Of a stretch of DNA of 64,000 bases, positions 54,395 through 63,756 are shown one piece after another. Origin of the DNA: Bradyrhizobium archetypum (lineage in GTDB: Bacteria > Pseudomonadota > Alphaproteobacteria > Rhizobiales > Xanthobacteraceae); NCBI RefSeq assembly GCF_013114835.1, contig NZ_JAAVLW010000008.1, positions 62,001-126,000 on the forward strand. Reading direction: 5' to 3'. The first letter of the stretch is position 1. Every line of letters starts with the position of its first letter. The translations under genes were made by a program, and so were the position numbers. A model generated the notes under the pieces. That model saw only the letters and a list, made by a program, of their open reading frames with translations, searched no databases and had not been told where the DNA came from.

Positions 54395-55290
54395 CTAGCG
54401 CGAGGTCTGTGCCACAGCCACCGATGGCAACGCCTGCACGGTAACGCCGGGCGGCGGCACGTCGTCATCGGGGACGAAGAAATCCGACATCAGCGGCACC
54501 GAAGGATCGACGCGGTAGTGCTCGAAATCCCGGACGCCCGAGGCGTACAGCACCTTATCGTCGATGCAGAACTGGCCGGTGAATTCGCGCGACGGCCTGG
54601 TCAGGATCGCGTGCGCCGCATCGCCCATGATCTCGGGCGTCCGGCTCGCGCGCATCATCGCCTCGCCGCCGAGCAGGTTGCCGACGGCGGCGGTCGCGAT
54701 GGTGGTGCGCGGCCACAGCGCGTTGACTGCGATGCCGGCGGATTTCAGCTCGCCCGACAGGCCCAGCACGCACATGCTCATGCCGAACTTCGCCATAGTG
54801 TAGGCCGTCGAAGCTCGAACCATTTTGCCTTCATGTCGAGCGGCGGCGACAGCATCAGGATATGCGGGTTGGCGGCTTTCTTCAGATGCGGGATGCAATA
54901 TTTCGACACCATGAAGGTGCCGCGGGTGTTGATGCCCATCATCAGGTCGAATCGCTTCATGTCGGTTGCCTGCGAATTGGTCAGGCTGATGGCGCTGGCA
55001 TTGTTGACGCAGATATCGACGCCGCCGAATTCGGCAACGGTCTGCTCGACCGCCGCGATCACCTGCGCCTCGTCGCGGATGTCGCAGAGTACCGGCAACG
55101 CCTTGCCGCCGGCGGCACGAATCTCCTCCGCCGCGGTGTAGATGGTGCCCTTGAGTTTCGGATGCGGCTCCGCGGTCTTCGCCGCAATCGCGACATTGGC
55201 CCCGTCACGCGCGGCCCGCAGCGCAATCGCCAGCCCGATGCCGCGGCTGGCGCCCGAAATGAACAGCGTTTTGTTCTTGAGCGATGTCAT
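54395..55290 (-). pseudogene. Short-chain dehydrogenase, frameshifted
   Basis: The gene is split by a one-base frameshift near 54809-54813. The 5' part (from the ATG at 55290) has the SDR cofactor motif GASRGIGLAIALRAARDGA, NNASAISL and MKAKWFE, then shifts frame into LRRPTLWRSSA and stops. The 3' part continues in another frame with TAYTMAKFGMSM, the YxxxK catalytic pair, and the remainder of the family to FVPDDDVPPPG. Five bases (CTTCG) lie between the GAG and ACG codons where six are expected from homologues. It may be a real pseudogene or a sequencing error. Without the frameshift it would be an intact SDR of about 298 residues. Confidence 0.82.
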
Positions 55291-55370
55291 GACGAGGGCC
55301 TCCAGTTATGGACACACGAACGAACTGCTCCCACCCCACGAGGGGGACCTTTCCACCGTCCAGATTGCTC

Positions 55371-57113
55371 CTAATGCCCCGCCGCTGCCGCACCTCTCGT
55401 TCGCGGATCGGGGGCGCCGAACAGGCCGCCCGGTGTGACCGCGATCGAGTTGGCCGAGGTCTGGCCGAGCGGCTCGACCACCTTGTGGCCTTTCGCTTTC
55501 AGCTCGGCCAGCAGCGCGTCGGGAAAGCCGCGTTCCACGCGCACTTCATCGGGCAGCCATTGATGATGGACCCGTGGAGCCGCGACAGCAGCGGCGACAT
55601 CCATCTTGTAGTCGAGCACGTCGATCACGACCTGCAGCACCGCCGAAATGATGCGGCTGCCGCCCGGCGAGCCCGTCACCAGAACCGGCTTGCCGTCCTT
55701 CAGCACGATAGTCGGCGACATCGACGACAACGGCCGCTTTCCGGGACCGGGCAGGTTGGCTTCGAAACCGACGAGCCCGAACGCGTTCGATGCGCCGGGC
55801 GCGGCGGTGAAATCGTCGAGCTCGTTGTTGAGCAGCACGCCGGCGCCCGCAGCGACCAGGCCGACACCATAGGGAAAATTCAGCGTGTAGGTATTGCTGA
55901 CCGCGTTGCCGGTAGCATCAACGACCGAATAATGCGTGGTGTTGCTGCCCTCGCGCGGGCTCACCGCCAGTACATCGCCCGCTGGCGTTGCGCGCGCTGG
56001 ATCGATGCCGGCGCGTTGCCTGGCCGCATATTCCTTGGTGGTCAGCACGTTGACGGGCGCGTTGACGAACGCGGGATCACCGAGATAGCGCGCGCGGTCG
56101 GCATAGGCGCGCTTCATCGCCTCGATCATCAGGTGCAGCGAATCCGCGGAGCCATGCTTCATGTCCGATATCGCAAACCCTTCGAGGATGTTCAGCGACT
56201 GCAGCAATACCGTACCGCCGGAGGACGGCAGCGGCATCGACACGATGTCGTAGCCGCGATAGCTACCGCGCACGGGACTGCGGATCACCGCCTCGTAGGA
56301 TTTGAGATCGTCAACCGTCATGATGCCGCCGGCATCGCGGACGGCCGCTGCCAGCCGCTCGGCGACCGGCCCCTCGTAAAAACCGCGCGGTCCCTGTTCA
56401 GCGATCGCCGACAGGGTGCCCGCGAGATCGGCCTGGATCAACCGGTCGCCCTCCTGCAATGGCGTGCCGTCCGTACGGGAGAGCGTTCCAGTCGCATTCT
56501 GCCAGCGCGCCATCCGGCGATACATGTCCGACAGCGTGTCGGCCATGTCGTCGGTGACGACAAAGCCGTCGCGCGCCAGTTCGATGGCAGGCTTGAGGAT
56601 TTGCGCCAGCGTAAAGCGGCCCGAGCCGTATTTCGCCAGCGCCAGCGTCAGGCCAGCCACCGTGCCGGGCACGCCGATGCTGAGCGCGGAGTTGCGCGAT
56701 TTGTCGGTGTCGGGCTTGCCGTCAGGCCCCAGAAAAATATCGCGCGTGGTCGCAGCCGGCGCCGTCTCGCGATAGTCGATGGCGACGTCTTCCTTTCGCT
56801 CGGTTGAATGGATCACCATGAAGCCGCCGCCGCCGATATTTCCGGCGCGGGGATAGGTGACGGCAAGCGCAAAGCCGGTGGCGACCGCGGCATCGACCGC
56901 GTTGCCGCCCTGCCTCAGGATGTCGGCGCCGACCTGCGCGGCGAGCCGTTCCTGCGCCACCACCATGCCATGCTCGGCCGCAATGGCGCGGACGGTTGCG
57001 AGATCGGGTGGCGCGTAGGAGCGGCGTTCCTGGGCAAGAGCGGTCGCAGTGAAGGCAAATGCAAGAACGAATGTGGCGACTACTCGGCGCCACCGGATTG
57101 CAAAGACCGCCAT
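55371..57113 (-). CDS. ggt: Gamma-glutamyltransferase
   Basis: GGT transfers or hydrolyses gamma-glutamyl groups, chiefly from glutathione, in the periplasm. The 580-residue precursor has a signal peptide (VVATFVLAFAFTATALAQE), the large-subunit start MVVAQERLAAQVGADILRQGGNAVDAAVATGFALAVTYP, the autocleavage/nucleophile Thr in SNTTHYSVVDATGNAVS near residue 388, and the small-subunit GPGKRPLSSMSPTIV. All family landmarks are present. The ATG at 57113 places the signal peptide correctly; an ATG 23 codons upstream exists. It is divergent from the MFS gene. Confidence 0.95.
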   Translation of the reverse strand: MAVFAIRWRRVVATFVLAFAFTATALAQERRSYAPPDLATVRAIAAEHGMVVAQERLAAQVGADILRQGGNAVDAAVATGFALAVTYPRAGNIGGGGFMVIHSTERKEDVAIDYRETAPAATTRDIFLGPDGKPDTDKSRNSALSIGVPGTVAGLTLALAKYGSGRFTLAQILKPAIELARDGFVVTDDMADTLSDMYRRMARWQNATGTLSRTDGTPLQEGDRLIQADLAGTLSAIAEQGPRGFYEGPVAERLAAAVRDAGGIMTVDDLKSYEAVIRSPVRGSYRGYDIVSMPLPSSGGTVLLQSLNILEGFAISDMKHGSADSLHLMIEAMKRAYADRARYLGDPAFVNAPVNVLTTKEYAARQRAGIDPARATPAGDVLAVSPREGSNTTHYSVVDATGNAVSNTYTLNFPYGVGLVAAGAGVLLNNELDDFTAAPGASNAFGLVGFEANLPGPGKRPLSSMSPTIVLKDGKPVLVTGSPGGSRIISAVLQVVIDVLDYKMDVAAAVAAPRVHHQWLPDEVRVERGFPDALLAELKAKGHKVVEPLGQTSANSIAVTPGGLFGAPDPRTRGAAAAGH

Positions 57114-57246
57114 CGAAAATCCGCCGCAGTTGAGAAGCCCTGTGTGACGCTTGGCAACAGGCCGCAAGCGCCAGTGCCGCATGCTATATGGGTTTGGACT
57201 CGGCGGGCAAAATGCCTGGCGAGGCGTTCGAAGGAAAATTCCTCAC

Positions 57247-58632
57247 ATGACGGTGATCGCTTCCGAGGCATCCGAAGTCGAAATACCGCGGCAATATCCG
57301 CGCCGCGCCGCCGTTATTAGCTGGATATTCTTCGATTGGGCTGCACAGCCCTATTTCACGCTGATCACCACCTTCGTGTTCGCGCCCTATTTCGCGGGCT
57401 TCGTCGCGCCGGATCCGGCGAGGGGACAGGCGCTGTGGGGGTTTGCCACCGCAGCCGCCGGCCTGATGATCGCGTTGCTGTCGCCGGTGCTCGGTGCCAT
57501 CGCCGACGCCAGCGGCCGCCGCAAGCCGTGGATCGCCGGCTTCGGATCGCTGCTGGTGATCGGTTCCTGCCTGATGTGGTTCGGCAAGCCCGGCGACGCG
57601 AGCGTCATCCCGCCGCTGCTGCTCGCCTACGCAATTGCCAGCGTGGGCGTCGAATTCGCCACCGTCTTCAACAACGCGATGATGCCGACGCTGGTGCCGC
57701 CGGACCGAATTGGGCGGTTATCCGGCACCGGGTGGGCGACTGGCTATGTTGGCGGCATCCTCAGCCTCATCCTGGTGCTCGGCTTCCTCGCCGCGAGCCC
57801 GGACACCGGCCGCACCCTGTTCGGTCTGGCGCCATTGCTCGGTCTCGATCCCGTCACGCACCAAGGCGATCGCATCACCGGTCCCTTGACCGGAATCTGG
57901 TTCATCATTTTCGTAACGCCGATGTTTCTGCTCACGCCGGATTATCCGGCTCGGCGTCCGATCCGCGCGGCGTTGCGCGAAGGACTGGGCGAGCTCAAGC
58001 GGACGCTCGGCGAACTGCCGAAGCAGCGATCGCTGGCAACATTCCTGCTCGCCAACATGATCTACACCGACGGGCTGGTGTCGCTGTTTGCGTTCGGCGG
58101 CATCTACGCTGCGGGCACCTTCGGCTGGCATACGATCCAGATCGGGACGTTTGGAATTCTGCTGGCAATCGCGGGCACCTTGGGTGCATGGCTCGGCGGC
58201 AAGCTCGACGACAGGCTCGGACCCAAGCGCGTCATCGCCGGCAGCTTGTTGATCCTGTTGCTTGCGCTCGCGGCAATCCTTTTGGTCGACAAGGATTCGA
58301 TCCTGTTCGTGCCAGTCGCGCCGCCCGCGCTCGGCGGCGCCCTGTTCTCCGGCGCGGCCGAGCGCGCCTATCTCGTGCTCGGCTGCCTGATCGGCGCGGC
58401 CGGCGGCCCGTTGCAGGCGGCGTCGCGCACGCTGCTGATCCGTCTCGCGCCGAGGGATCGCATCGCGCAGTATTTTGGATTGTTCGCGCTGACGGGGAAG
58501 GTGACGTCTTTCATCGGTCCGCTGCTGATCGGCGCGATCACCGCCGTGACCGCGAGCCAGAAGGCCGGCATGGCACTCCTGGTGGTGTTCTTCCTCGCGG
58601 GCCTTGCGCTCTTGACGCGCGTGAGGGAGTGA
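57247..58632 (+). CDS. MFS transporter, UMF1/Atg22-like
   Basis: A 461-residue membrane protein with about twelve hydrophobic segments. The N-terminus has VISWIFFDWAAQPYFTLITTFVFAPYFAGFV and SPVLGAIADASGRRKPW, signatures of the UMF1 (unknown major facilitator 1) family related to fungal Atg22 vacuolar amino-acid effluxers. Later motifs include AGGPLQAASRTLLIRLAPRD. The substrate is unknown; amino-acid or peptide transport is one option. It is divergent from ggt, which would fit use of glutathione breakdown products, but this is only inference. Confidence 0.9.
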   Translation: MTVIASEASEVEIPRQYPRRAAVISWIFFDWAAQPYFTLITTFVFAPYFAGFVAPDPARGQALWGFATAAAGLMIALLSPVLGAIADASGRRKPWIAGFGSLLVIGSCLMWFGKPGDASVIPPLLLAYAIASVGVEFATVFNNAMMPTLVPPDRIGRLSGTGWATGYVGGILSLILVLGFLAASPDTGRTLFGLAPLLGLDPVTHQGDRITGPLTGIWFIIFVTPMFLLTPDYPARRPIRAALREGLGELKRTLGELPKQRSLATFLLANMIYTDGLVSLFAFGGIYAAGTFGWHTIQIGTFGILLAIAGTLGAWLGGKLDDRLGPKRVIAGSLLILLLALAAILLVDKDSILFVPVAPPALGGALFSGAAERAYLVLGCLIGAAGGPLQAASRTLLIRLAPRDRIAQYFGLFALTGKVTSFIGPLLIGAITAVTASQKAGMALLVVFFLAGLALLTRVRE

Positions 58633-58773
58633 GAGGGAAGACCGGGTGCGCGCCGCGCCTGCGGTCTCCTGTGCAAATTGCGCAAAAGAAAATTGCACAC
58701 GAGCTCGCAGTGATGCGCAGGAACTTGTCCGAGCGTTGCAATTTATCCCGTCGGGCTATCACGGGAGGTCGCC

Positions 58774-59319
58774 ATGGGGGCCGACGAGGTGCTGCGCGGG
58801 ATGTTGATGTATTTTATCCTGCCGCTTTGGCTGGTCGCCGGCTTTGCCGATTATCTCTGTCATCGCGCCAGCCACATCGAAAAGACCAGCGGCTGGCGGG
58901 AATCGATCCTGCACCTTGCCCAGTTCGCGGAGATGGCCGTTCCGGTGCTGGCCGCGCTTTTCCTCGAAATCACCTCGGGCGTGATCCTCATCATGATCGC
59001 GTTCCTTATTCTGCACGAAGCCACCGCCATCTGGGATGTCCGCTACGCGTCGGCAAGGCGCGAGGTCTCGCCGACCGAGCAGCACGTTCACAGCTTCCTG
59101 GAGATGCTGCCGTTGACGGGATTGCTGCTCGTCATCGCGCTTCACTGGCCGGCGTTCGCTGCGTTGTTCGGCCAGGGAACGCCGGACTTCTCGTTCACGC
59201 TGAAGCAATCGCCGCTGCCCCTGACCTACATCGCCGCGATGTTGATCCTGACCGCACTGTTCGAAGTCCTGCCATACCTGGAGGAGCTGATCCGCGGCCT
59301 GCGGTACCGAGACCGGTGA
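58774..59319 (+). CDS. Conserved membrane protein with HxxxH-type motifs
   Basis: A 181-residue membrane protein with four or five hydrophobic segments (about residues 8-25, 48-63, 70-85, 112-130 and 150-172). Conserved-looking polar residues within or beside them are DYLCHRASHIEKTSGWRESILH, HEATAIWD and TEQHVHSFLEM. His clusters of this kind occur in membrane di-iron enzymes, but the spacing does not match a known hydroxylase or desaturase box set. The product is hypothetical. It lies 141 bases after the MFS gene. Confidence 0.75.
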   Translation: MGADEVLRGMLMYFILPLWLVAGFADYLCHRASHIEKTSGWRESILHLAQFAEMAVPVLAALFLEITSGVILIMIAFLILHEATAIWDVRYASARREVSPTEQHVHSFLEMLPLTGLLLVIALHWPAFAALFGQGTPDFSFTLKQSPLPLTYIAAMLILTALFEVLPYLEELIRGLRYRDR

Positions 59320-59327
59320 GCCAATAA

Positions 59328-60866
59328 CTACGCCGCCCGTCTCAAATCTTCCGCCAGCGCGCGATAAGAAAGCGCCTCCGCCAGATGCAAGCGGCCGATC
59401 TGTTCTGCGCCATCGAGATCGGCGAGCGTGCGGGCGACGCGGAGTACGCGGTGATAGCCGCGCGCCGTCAGCTTCATGGTTTCGGCCGCGTCGCGTAACA
59501 GTTTTTGCCCCTGCGCGTCGGCTTGAGCGATCGTTTCCAAAAGCGCGGCCGGCGCTTCGGCATTGGTGCGGATCTGCGGCATGTCGGCCGCCGCATAGCG
59601 CGCAAGCTGGATATCACGCGCAGCGGCGACGCGGGCGGCGACTTCGGCCGAGCCTTCGGACGGCGGCGGCAGGATCAGGTCGGCCGCAGTCACCGCCGGC
59701 ACCTCGATGCGCAGATCGATCCGGTCCATCAAGGGGCCCGAGATACGCATCTGGTAATCCGCGGTGCAGCGGTCGAGCGGCGCGCGCTTGCAGGAATAGC
59801 CGGGCTCATAGGCGTGGCCGCAGCGGCACGGATTCATCGCGGCGACCAGCATGAAGCGCGCTGGATAGGTGACGCGGTGGTTGGCGCGGGACACCGAGAC
59901 CTCGCCGTTCTCCAGCGGCTGACGCAGCGAATCCAGCACGCGCGGATCGAACTCCGGCAGTTCGTCGAGAAACAGCACGCCTTGATGCGCCAGCGAAATC
60001 TCGCCGGGTTTGGCACGCATGCCGCCGCCGGTCAGCGCGGCCATGCTGGCGGAATGGTGCGGCGCGCGGAACGGCCGCCGCGCCGTCAAGGCGCCGTCGC
60101 GGATTTCGCCGGCGACGGAAGCGATCATCGAGACTTCCAGAAGTTCTGACGGCGACAGCGGCGGCAGGATCGAGGGCAGCCGCGCCGCCAGCATCGATTT
60201 GCCCGCGCCAGGCGAGCCCATCATCAGCAGGTGATGCCCGCCGGCGGCGGCGATCTCCAGCGCGCGTTTCGCGCTCTCCTGGCCCTTGATGTCGCGCAGA
60301 TCGAGATGCGTCGCCTCCGGCTCGTGCACTTTCGGCTGCGGGCGCGACAGCACCTGCGTGCCTTTAAAATGGTTGGCGATCTGGATCAGCGACTTGGCCG
60401 CGATGATCTGGATGTCCGGGCTCGCCCAGGCGGCTTCCGTTCCGCATGCCGCCGGACAGATCAGGCCCTCCTCGCGCGCGTTTGCGCCGATCGCGGCCGG
60501 CAACACGCCCGCGACGGGTGCGATCGAGCCGTCGAGCCCGAGCTCGCCGAGCACGGTAAAGCCGTTGAGCGCATCCGGCGGGATCGCGCCGATCGCTGCC
60601 ATCAGCCCAAGCGCGATCGGGAGATCATAATGGCTGCCTTCCTTCGGCAGATCGGCCGGCGCAAGATTGACGGTAATGCGGCGCGCGGGCAGCGCCAGGC
60701 CCGAGGCGATCAGCGCCGAGCGCACCCGCTCCCGCGCCTCCGATACCGCCTTGTCGGGCAGGCCGACGATCGCAAAGGCCGGCAATCCCGGTGCGACCTG
60801 CACCTGCACGTCGACCGTGCGGGCTTCGATTCCCTCAAAGGCGACGGTAGATACCCGCTGAACCAT
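59328..60866 (-). CDS. comM: ComM/YifB family Mg-chelatase-like ATPase
   Basis: A 512-residue AAA+ ATPase of the ComM/YifB family. It has an N-terminal Lon-protease-like domain (ARTVDVQVQVAPGLPAFAIVGLPDKAVSEARERVRSAL), Walker A MGSPGAGKSMLAARLPSILPPL, Walker B GVLFLDELPEF and the C-terminal Mg-chelatase_C lid (ISGPLMDRIDLRIEVPAV). In Vibrio and Haemophilus ComM is a branch-migration helicase that helps integrate transforming DNA, and it is widespread in non-competent bacteria too. It is convergent with the preceding membrane gene. Confidence 0.95.
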   Translation of the reverse strand: MVQRVSTVAFEGIEARTVDVQVQVAPGLPAFAIVGLPDKAVSEARERVRSALIASGLALPARRITVNLAPADLPKEGSHYDLPIALGLMAAIGAIPPDALNGFTVLGELGLDGSIAPVAGVLPAAIGANAREEGLICPAACGTEAAWASPDIQIIAAKSLIQIANHFKGTQVLSRPQPKVHEPEATHLDLRDIKGQESAKRALEIAAAGGHHLLMMGSPGAGKSMLAARLPSILPPLSPSELLEVSMIASVAGEIRDGALTARRPFRAPHHSASMAALTGGGMRAKPGEISLAHQGVLFLDELPEFDPRVLDSLRQPLENGEVSVSRANHRVTYPARFMLVAAMNPCRCGHAYEPGYSCKRAPLDRCTADYQMRISGPLMDRIDLRIEVPAVTAADLILPPPSEGSAEVAARVAAARDIQLARYAAADMPQIRTNAEAPAALLETIAQADAQGQKLLRDAAETMKLTARGYHRVLRVARTLADLDGAEQIGRLHLAEALSYRALAEDLRRAA

Positions 60867-61032
60867 GCTGCCCCTCGTGACGCAATCGAAGGTAGCGGGG
60901 AACCGGAGGGTAAGTCAAGAACATTCAGGGAACAGAAGGCAAAAAAGTCTGTCCAACTCAATATACAGGCATGCAGCGCTCACCCCGTCCGATCCCGGAT
61001 CGTCAATGTGCTGCGGCTCGCGCCTGACGCGC

Positions 61033-61215
61033 CTAGCGCTCCGTTCGCATGTACGGGCTCTCTTCGGAAACATGTTTCAGCGCCGGATCGTCGGCGAGAA
61101 CGCGCGCTGCCTCGGTCCTTGCAGGGCTCACTTTCTCAGGCGTCCCCCGGAAGCTCCATACGACCAAGCAGAGGACGAGCATTCCGGCGCCGATTATCAC
61201 CATGTCTTTGGTCAT
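61033..61215 (-). CDS. Small single-pass membrane protein
   Basis: A 60-residue protein starting MTKDMVIIGAGMLVLCLVVW, with one membrane segment (about residues 5-20) and a short charged C-terminus (RVLADDPALKHVSEESPYMRTER). GGAGG lies nine bases before the ATG at 61215, and no other start fits. The function is unknown. It lies 50 bases downstream of the secreted 95-residue protein gene on the same strand, so the two may be co-transcribed. Confidence 0.62.
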   Translation of the reverse strand: MTKDMVIIGAGMLVLCLVVWSFRGTPEKVSPARTEAARVLADDPALKHVSEESPYMRTER

Positions 61216-61264
61216 TTGCCGGGCCTCCAAACTGGCTGCCAAGCGGCCGAGATGGGAGCATATC

Positions 61265-61552
61265 TTATTTCGACTTGGGCGCTTGGTCCTGTGGCCTGAC
61301 GCTCATATCGCTTTCGGGCATCTTGTCTCGGCCCCGGTCGCTGTTGTCGTCCTTCCCGCCTGAGGTGGAAGTTCCGCTACCGCTCGGGTTGGAGACGTTC
61401 GCCCCGGTGGTTGTATCAGGCGCGGCACGGGGGTTGGCCGAACTGGCGGCGGGATCGCCGGTCGTGGATCCCCGCCCGCTGGGTGAGCCCTGCGCCAGGG
61501 CGAAGGCGTAACTTCCGAGCAGTGCGCACAGCACGATCGCGATGAGTTTCAT
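61265..61552 (-). CDS. Small secreted Ser/Gly/Pro-rich protein
   Basis: A 95-residue protein with a signal peptide (KLIAIVLCALLGSYAFALAQ) and a mature part of low complexity rich in Ser, Gly, Thr, Pro and Asp. GAGGAAG lies just before the ATG at 61552, which supports this start. Such small secreted proteins are frequent and mostly uncharacterised in Bradyrhizobium-type genomes. No enzyme motif is visible. Confidence 0.68.
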   Translation of the reverse strand: MKLIAIVLCALLGSYAFALAQGSPSGRGSTTGDPAASSANPRAAPDTTTGANVSNPSGSGTSTSGGKDDNSDRGRDKMPESDMSVRPQDQAPKSK

Positions 61553-61716
61553 GGTGCTTCCTCGCGTAAGGAAAAACCAATTTCGCCGATCCGTGATGGT
61601 TCCTAAGATGCGCCGGTTCGAGAGGCGATCTCGAACAAGCGCCGGTGCCGCACGCACGAGCGTTGGCACATTGATATTACGGGGCTGACCGACGGCCAGC
61701 CCCCGCAGCCTCGATC

Positions 61717-62700
61717 TCAGAGCTGCATGTTCATCGGCTCGGGATAATATCTGAACCCGTCGCCGTTCCTGGCGACATGGCCGTAGCCCGGCCAGGCGAA
61801 GTGATAGGACATCACCGGAATTTTGTTGGCGGCGAGCATATCCAGCATCTTCACCCGCGAGGAAGCCGCCTGCTTCGGATCAGTGTCGTAGGAGAATTCC
61901 ATGCGCGGCTTCTCGAGCAAGAGCACCGCATGGTGCGAGAGGTCGCCGAGGAAGCAGAAGGACTTGCCCTTCGAGCTCACCATGAAAATGGTGTGGCCGA
62001 CGGTGTGGCCGGGAGCTGCGAGCGCGGTGACGCCGGGCAGAAATTCCTGGTTGTCCTTGATGAACACGATGCGGTCGCGCACCGGCATCAGGTTCTTGCG
62101 GGCATGGAGCACGAAATCCTTCAAGGGGCTGCCGAGCTTGCCTTCATCGGTCCAGAAATCGAAATCACTCTGGGCGATGTAGACCTGCGCATTCGGGAAT
62201 AGCGGCTTGTCGTCGGCGCCGACAAGGCCGCCGATGTGATCGATATGGGCGTGCGAGCACACCACCGCGTCGATATCGGTCGGCTTGATGCCGGCTGCCA
62301 TCATGTTCTTCTGCTGCTGGCCGGTGGTCGGGCCGAACGCCTTCGAAGTGCCCATGCCGGTATCGAACAGGATCAGCTTGTCGCCGGCGTTCACGATCGG
62401 CGAGTTCTGCTCGAGCACGACATTGTCGGGGTTGAGGAAGTTGTCGGAGAGCATCTTCTTCACTTCTTCCTTCGGCACGCCGGTGAAGGTGCCGGAGGGA
62501 TCGCCGAGCGGCAGCGGGCCGTCGGAAACCACGGTGACTTCAGCGTCGCCGAGGATGAAGCGGTGCCAGTAGGGCGTCTGCGTGCCGAGCTTCGGCGCCT
62601 TGGCCAGCGCGCTGCCGCCGAGCATGGTTGAGACGCCAAGACCCACACCGAGTCCTGCGCCGAGCGCAAGCAAAGACCGTCGCGAAAGATTCGTCGTCAT
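61717..62700 (-). CDS. Tat-exported metallo-beta-lactamase-fold hydrolase
   Basis: A 327-residue exported protein. The N-terminus MTTNLSRRSLLALGAGLGVG carries a twin-arginine motif (SRRSLL) and hydrophobic core. The MBL-fold catalytic motif is CSHAHIDHIGGLVG near residue 155, followed by AAPGHTVGHTIFMVS and LGDLSHHAV, which give the other metal-binding His and Asp. Members hydrolyse lactones, glutathione thioesters or phosphodiesters; a quorum-quenching lactonase role is possible but not shown. The ATG at 62700 is preceded by GGAGGAAGAGG. Confidence 0.88.
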   Translation of the reverse strand: MTTNLSRRSLLALGAGLGVGLGVSTMLGGSALAKAPKLGTQTPYWHRFILGDAEVTVVSDGPLPLGDPSGTFTGVPKEEVKKMLSDNFLNPDNVVLEQNSPIVNAGDKLILFDTGMGTSKAFGPTTGQQQKNMMAAGIKPTDIDAVVCSHAHIDHIGGLVGADDKPLFPNAQVYIAQSDFDFWTDEGKLGSPLKDFVLHARKNLMPVRDRIVFIKDNQEFLPGVTALAAPGHTVGHTIFMVSSKGKSFCFLGDLSHHAVLLLEKPRMEFSYDTDPKQAASSRVKMLDMLAANKIPVMSYHFAWPGYGHVARNGDGFRYYPEPMNMQL

Positions 62701-62874
62701 GCCTCTTCCTCCACTAATTTTATGTATTGCAGTACGTGCCCGGACAGATTCATCCGCCGCGACAGGCTGCGCCCGCCTGCCGAAATTCGCAAGTGGGCGG
62801 AGACGGCACAACAGGGATGTGAAAATGCGATGACGCGGGTGCGGCGTCATTTGACGGCGCATCAGCGCCGAGGG

Positions 62875-63756
62875 CTACCAATAGTCATCGTCGTACATCC
62901 ACTCCCTCGGGTATCGAGGCCGCGACCTCGCTTGCGGCGGCGACCGCTCTGGCTTGCGGAAGGTCGGGACCGGCCGCGTCGGAGGCGCTGGTGATGCCTT
63001 GGGTGGGGTCTGCTCGGAAACTTTTGCGAGCGCGCGTTTCATCTCTTCCTGGGTCGCCCTGAGCTCGCCAATGGCTTTTGAATTGTCACTCGCCATTTGT
63101 TGCTGGTTCGTCTTGAGCTGTTCGATGTTCCGCTCCAGATTCGCAAGGTCGCGCGCAATCGTTTGCAGCAACTGTGTCTGATCGGCAGGCGCCGCGGCAG
63201 TCGGCGGCGCGGCGTCTTGCGGCGGCGCGGCCTGAGCCAAAGCTGGTGCCTGCGGTGGTGCTTCTTGCGGTGGTGATTCTTGTGGCGGCGCTGCTTGCGG
63301 CGGTGGTACCGTCTCCGCCACGGCCACTTGAACGGTTGATGAATCGGGAACGGTTGATGAATCGGGCGGCGCTGGAATTGGCGAATTTTCCGGCGGCGTT
63401 GATGGAGATGAAACCGGCTGCGGCGACCACCAGGCGATAACCAGCTTGGCCCCGTCGCCATAGGACGATTGCAATACCAAGGCAGCGACAATGATGCACG
63501 CCGCCAGGGGCAGGGCAACGAGGGTCCGGAGCGCCGGCCTTTTTTCCGGTGACGGCGGGCCAGGTCGTGAAGATTGCACGGTTGGCCGGGCCGGAGCCGC
63601 GGCATCGCGTTCCATTTTTGCAACCTGCTCGGTCAAGCGCGCAAGCTGCTCATCCGCGTGCTTGATCTGTTCGCGCGCGTGCGTGAGCCGTTCATCGGCG
63701 CTCGCGACCTCGGGATCGCGACTTTCAGTGTCTTTCGGAGGTGGGGTGGAGTTCAT
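62875..63756 (-). CDS. Proline-rich coiled-coil single-pass membrane protein
   Basis: A 293-residue protein. Residues 1-55 are acidic and helical (ADERLTHAREQIKHADEQLARL), giving a coiled coil; a membrane segment lies at about 75-95 (LVALPLAACIIVAALVLQ); then a long Pro/Ala-rich region (PPQAAPPQESPPQEAPPQ) and another coiled coil (LERNIEQLKTNQQQMASDN) before a proline/arginine tail ending in EWMYDDDYW. It looks like a cell-envelope spacer protein. The family occurs in several copies in Bradyrhizobium; the role is unknown. Confidence 0.75.
   Translation of the reverse strand: MNSTPPPKDTESRDPEVASADERLTHAREQIKHADEQLARLTEQVAKMERDAAAPARPTVQSSRPGPPSPEKRPALRTLVALPLAACIIVAALVLQSSYGDGAKLVIAWWSPQPVSSPSTPPENSPIPAPPDSSTVPDSSTVQVAVAETVPPPQAAPPQESPPQEAPPQAPALAQAAPPQDAAPPTAAAPADQTQLLQTIARDLANLERNIEQLKTNQQQMASDNSKAIGELRATQEEMKRALAKVSEQTPPKASPAPPTRPVPTFRKPERSPPQARSRPRYPREWMYDDDYW

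Noticed and set aside
54395..54898. The 3' part of the dehydrogenase as a separate complete gene
   Set aside because: It lacks the cofactor-binding half, and its first 20 or so residues are out-of-frame sequence of the 5' part. It is the shifted remainder of one gene.
57336..59327. A 663-codon plus-strand open frame overlapping the MFS and adjacent membrane genes
   Set aside because: It is in another frame from two genes with clear membrane topology and family motifs. Its translation is Arg/His/Ala-rich without domains, as expected for a high-GC shadow.
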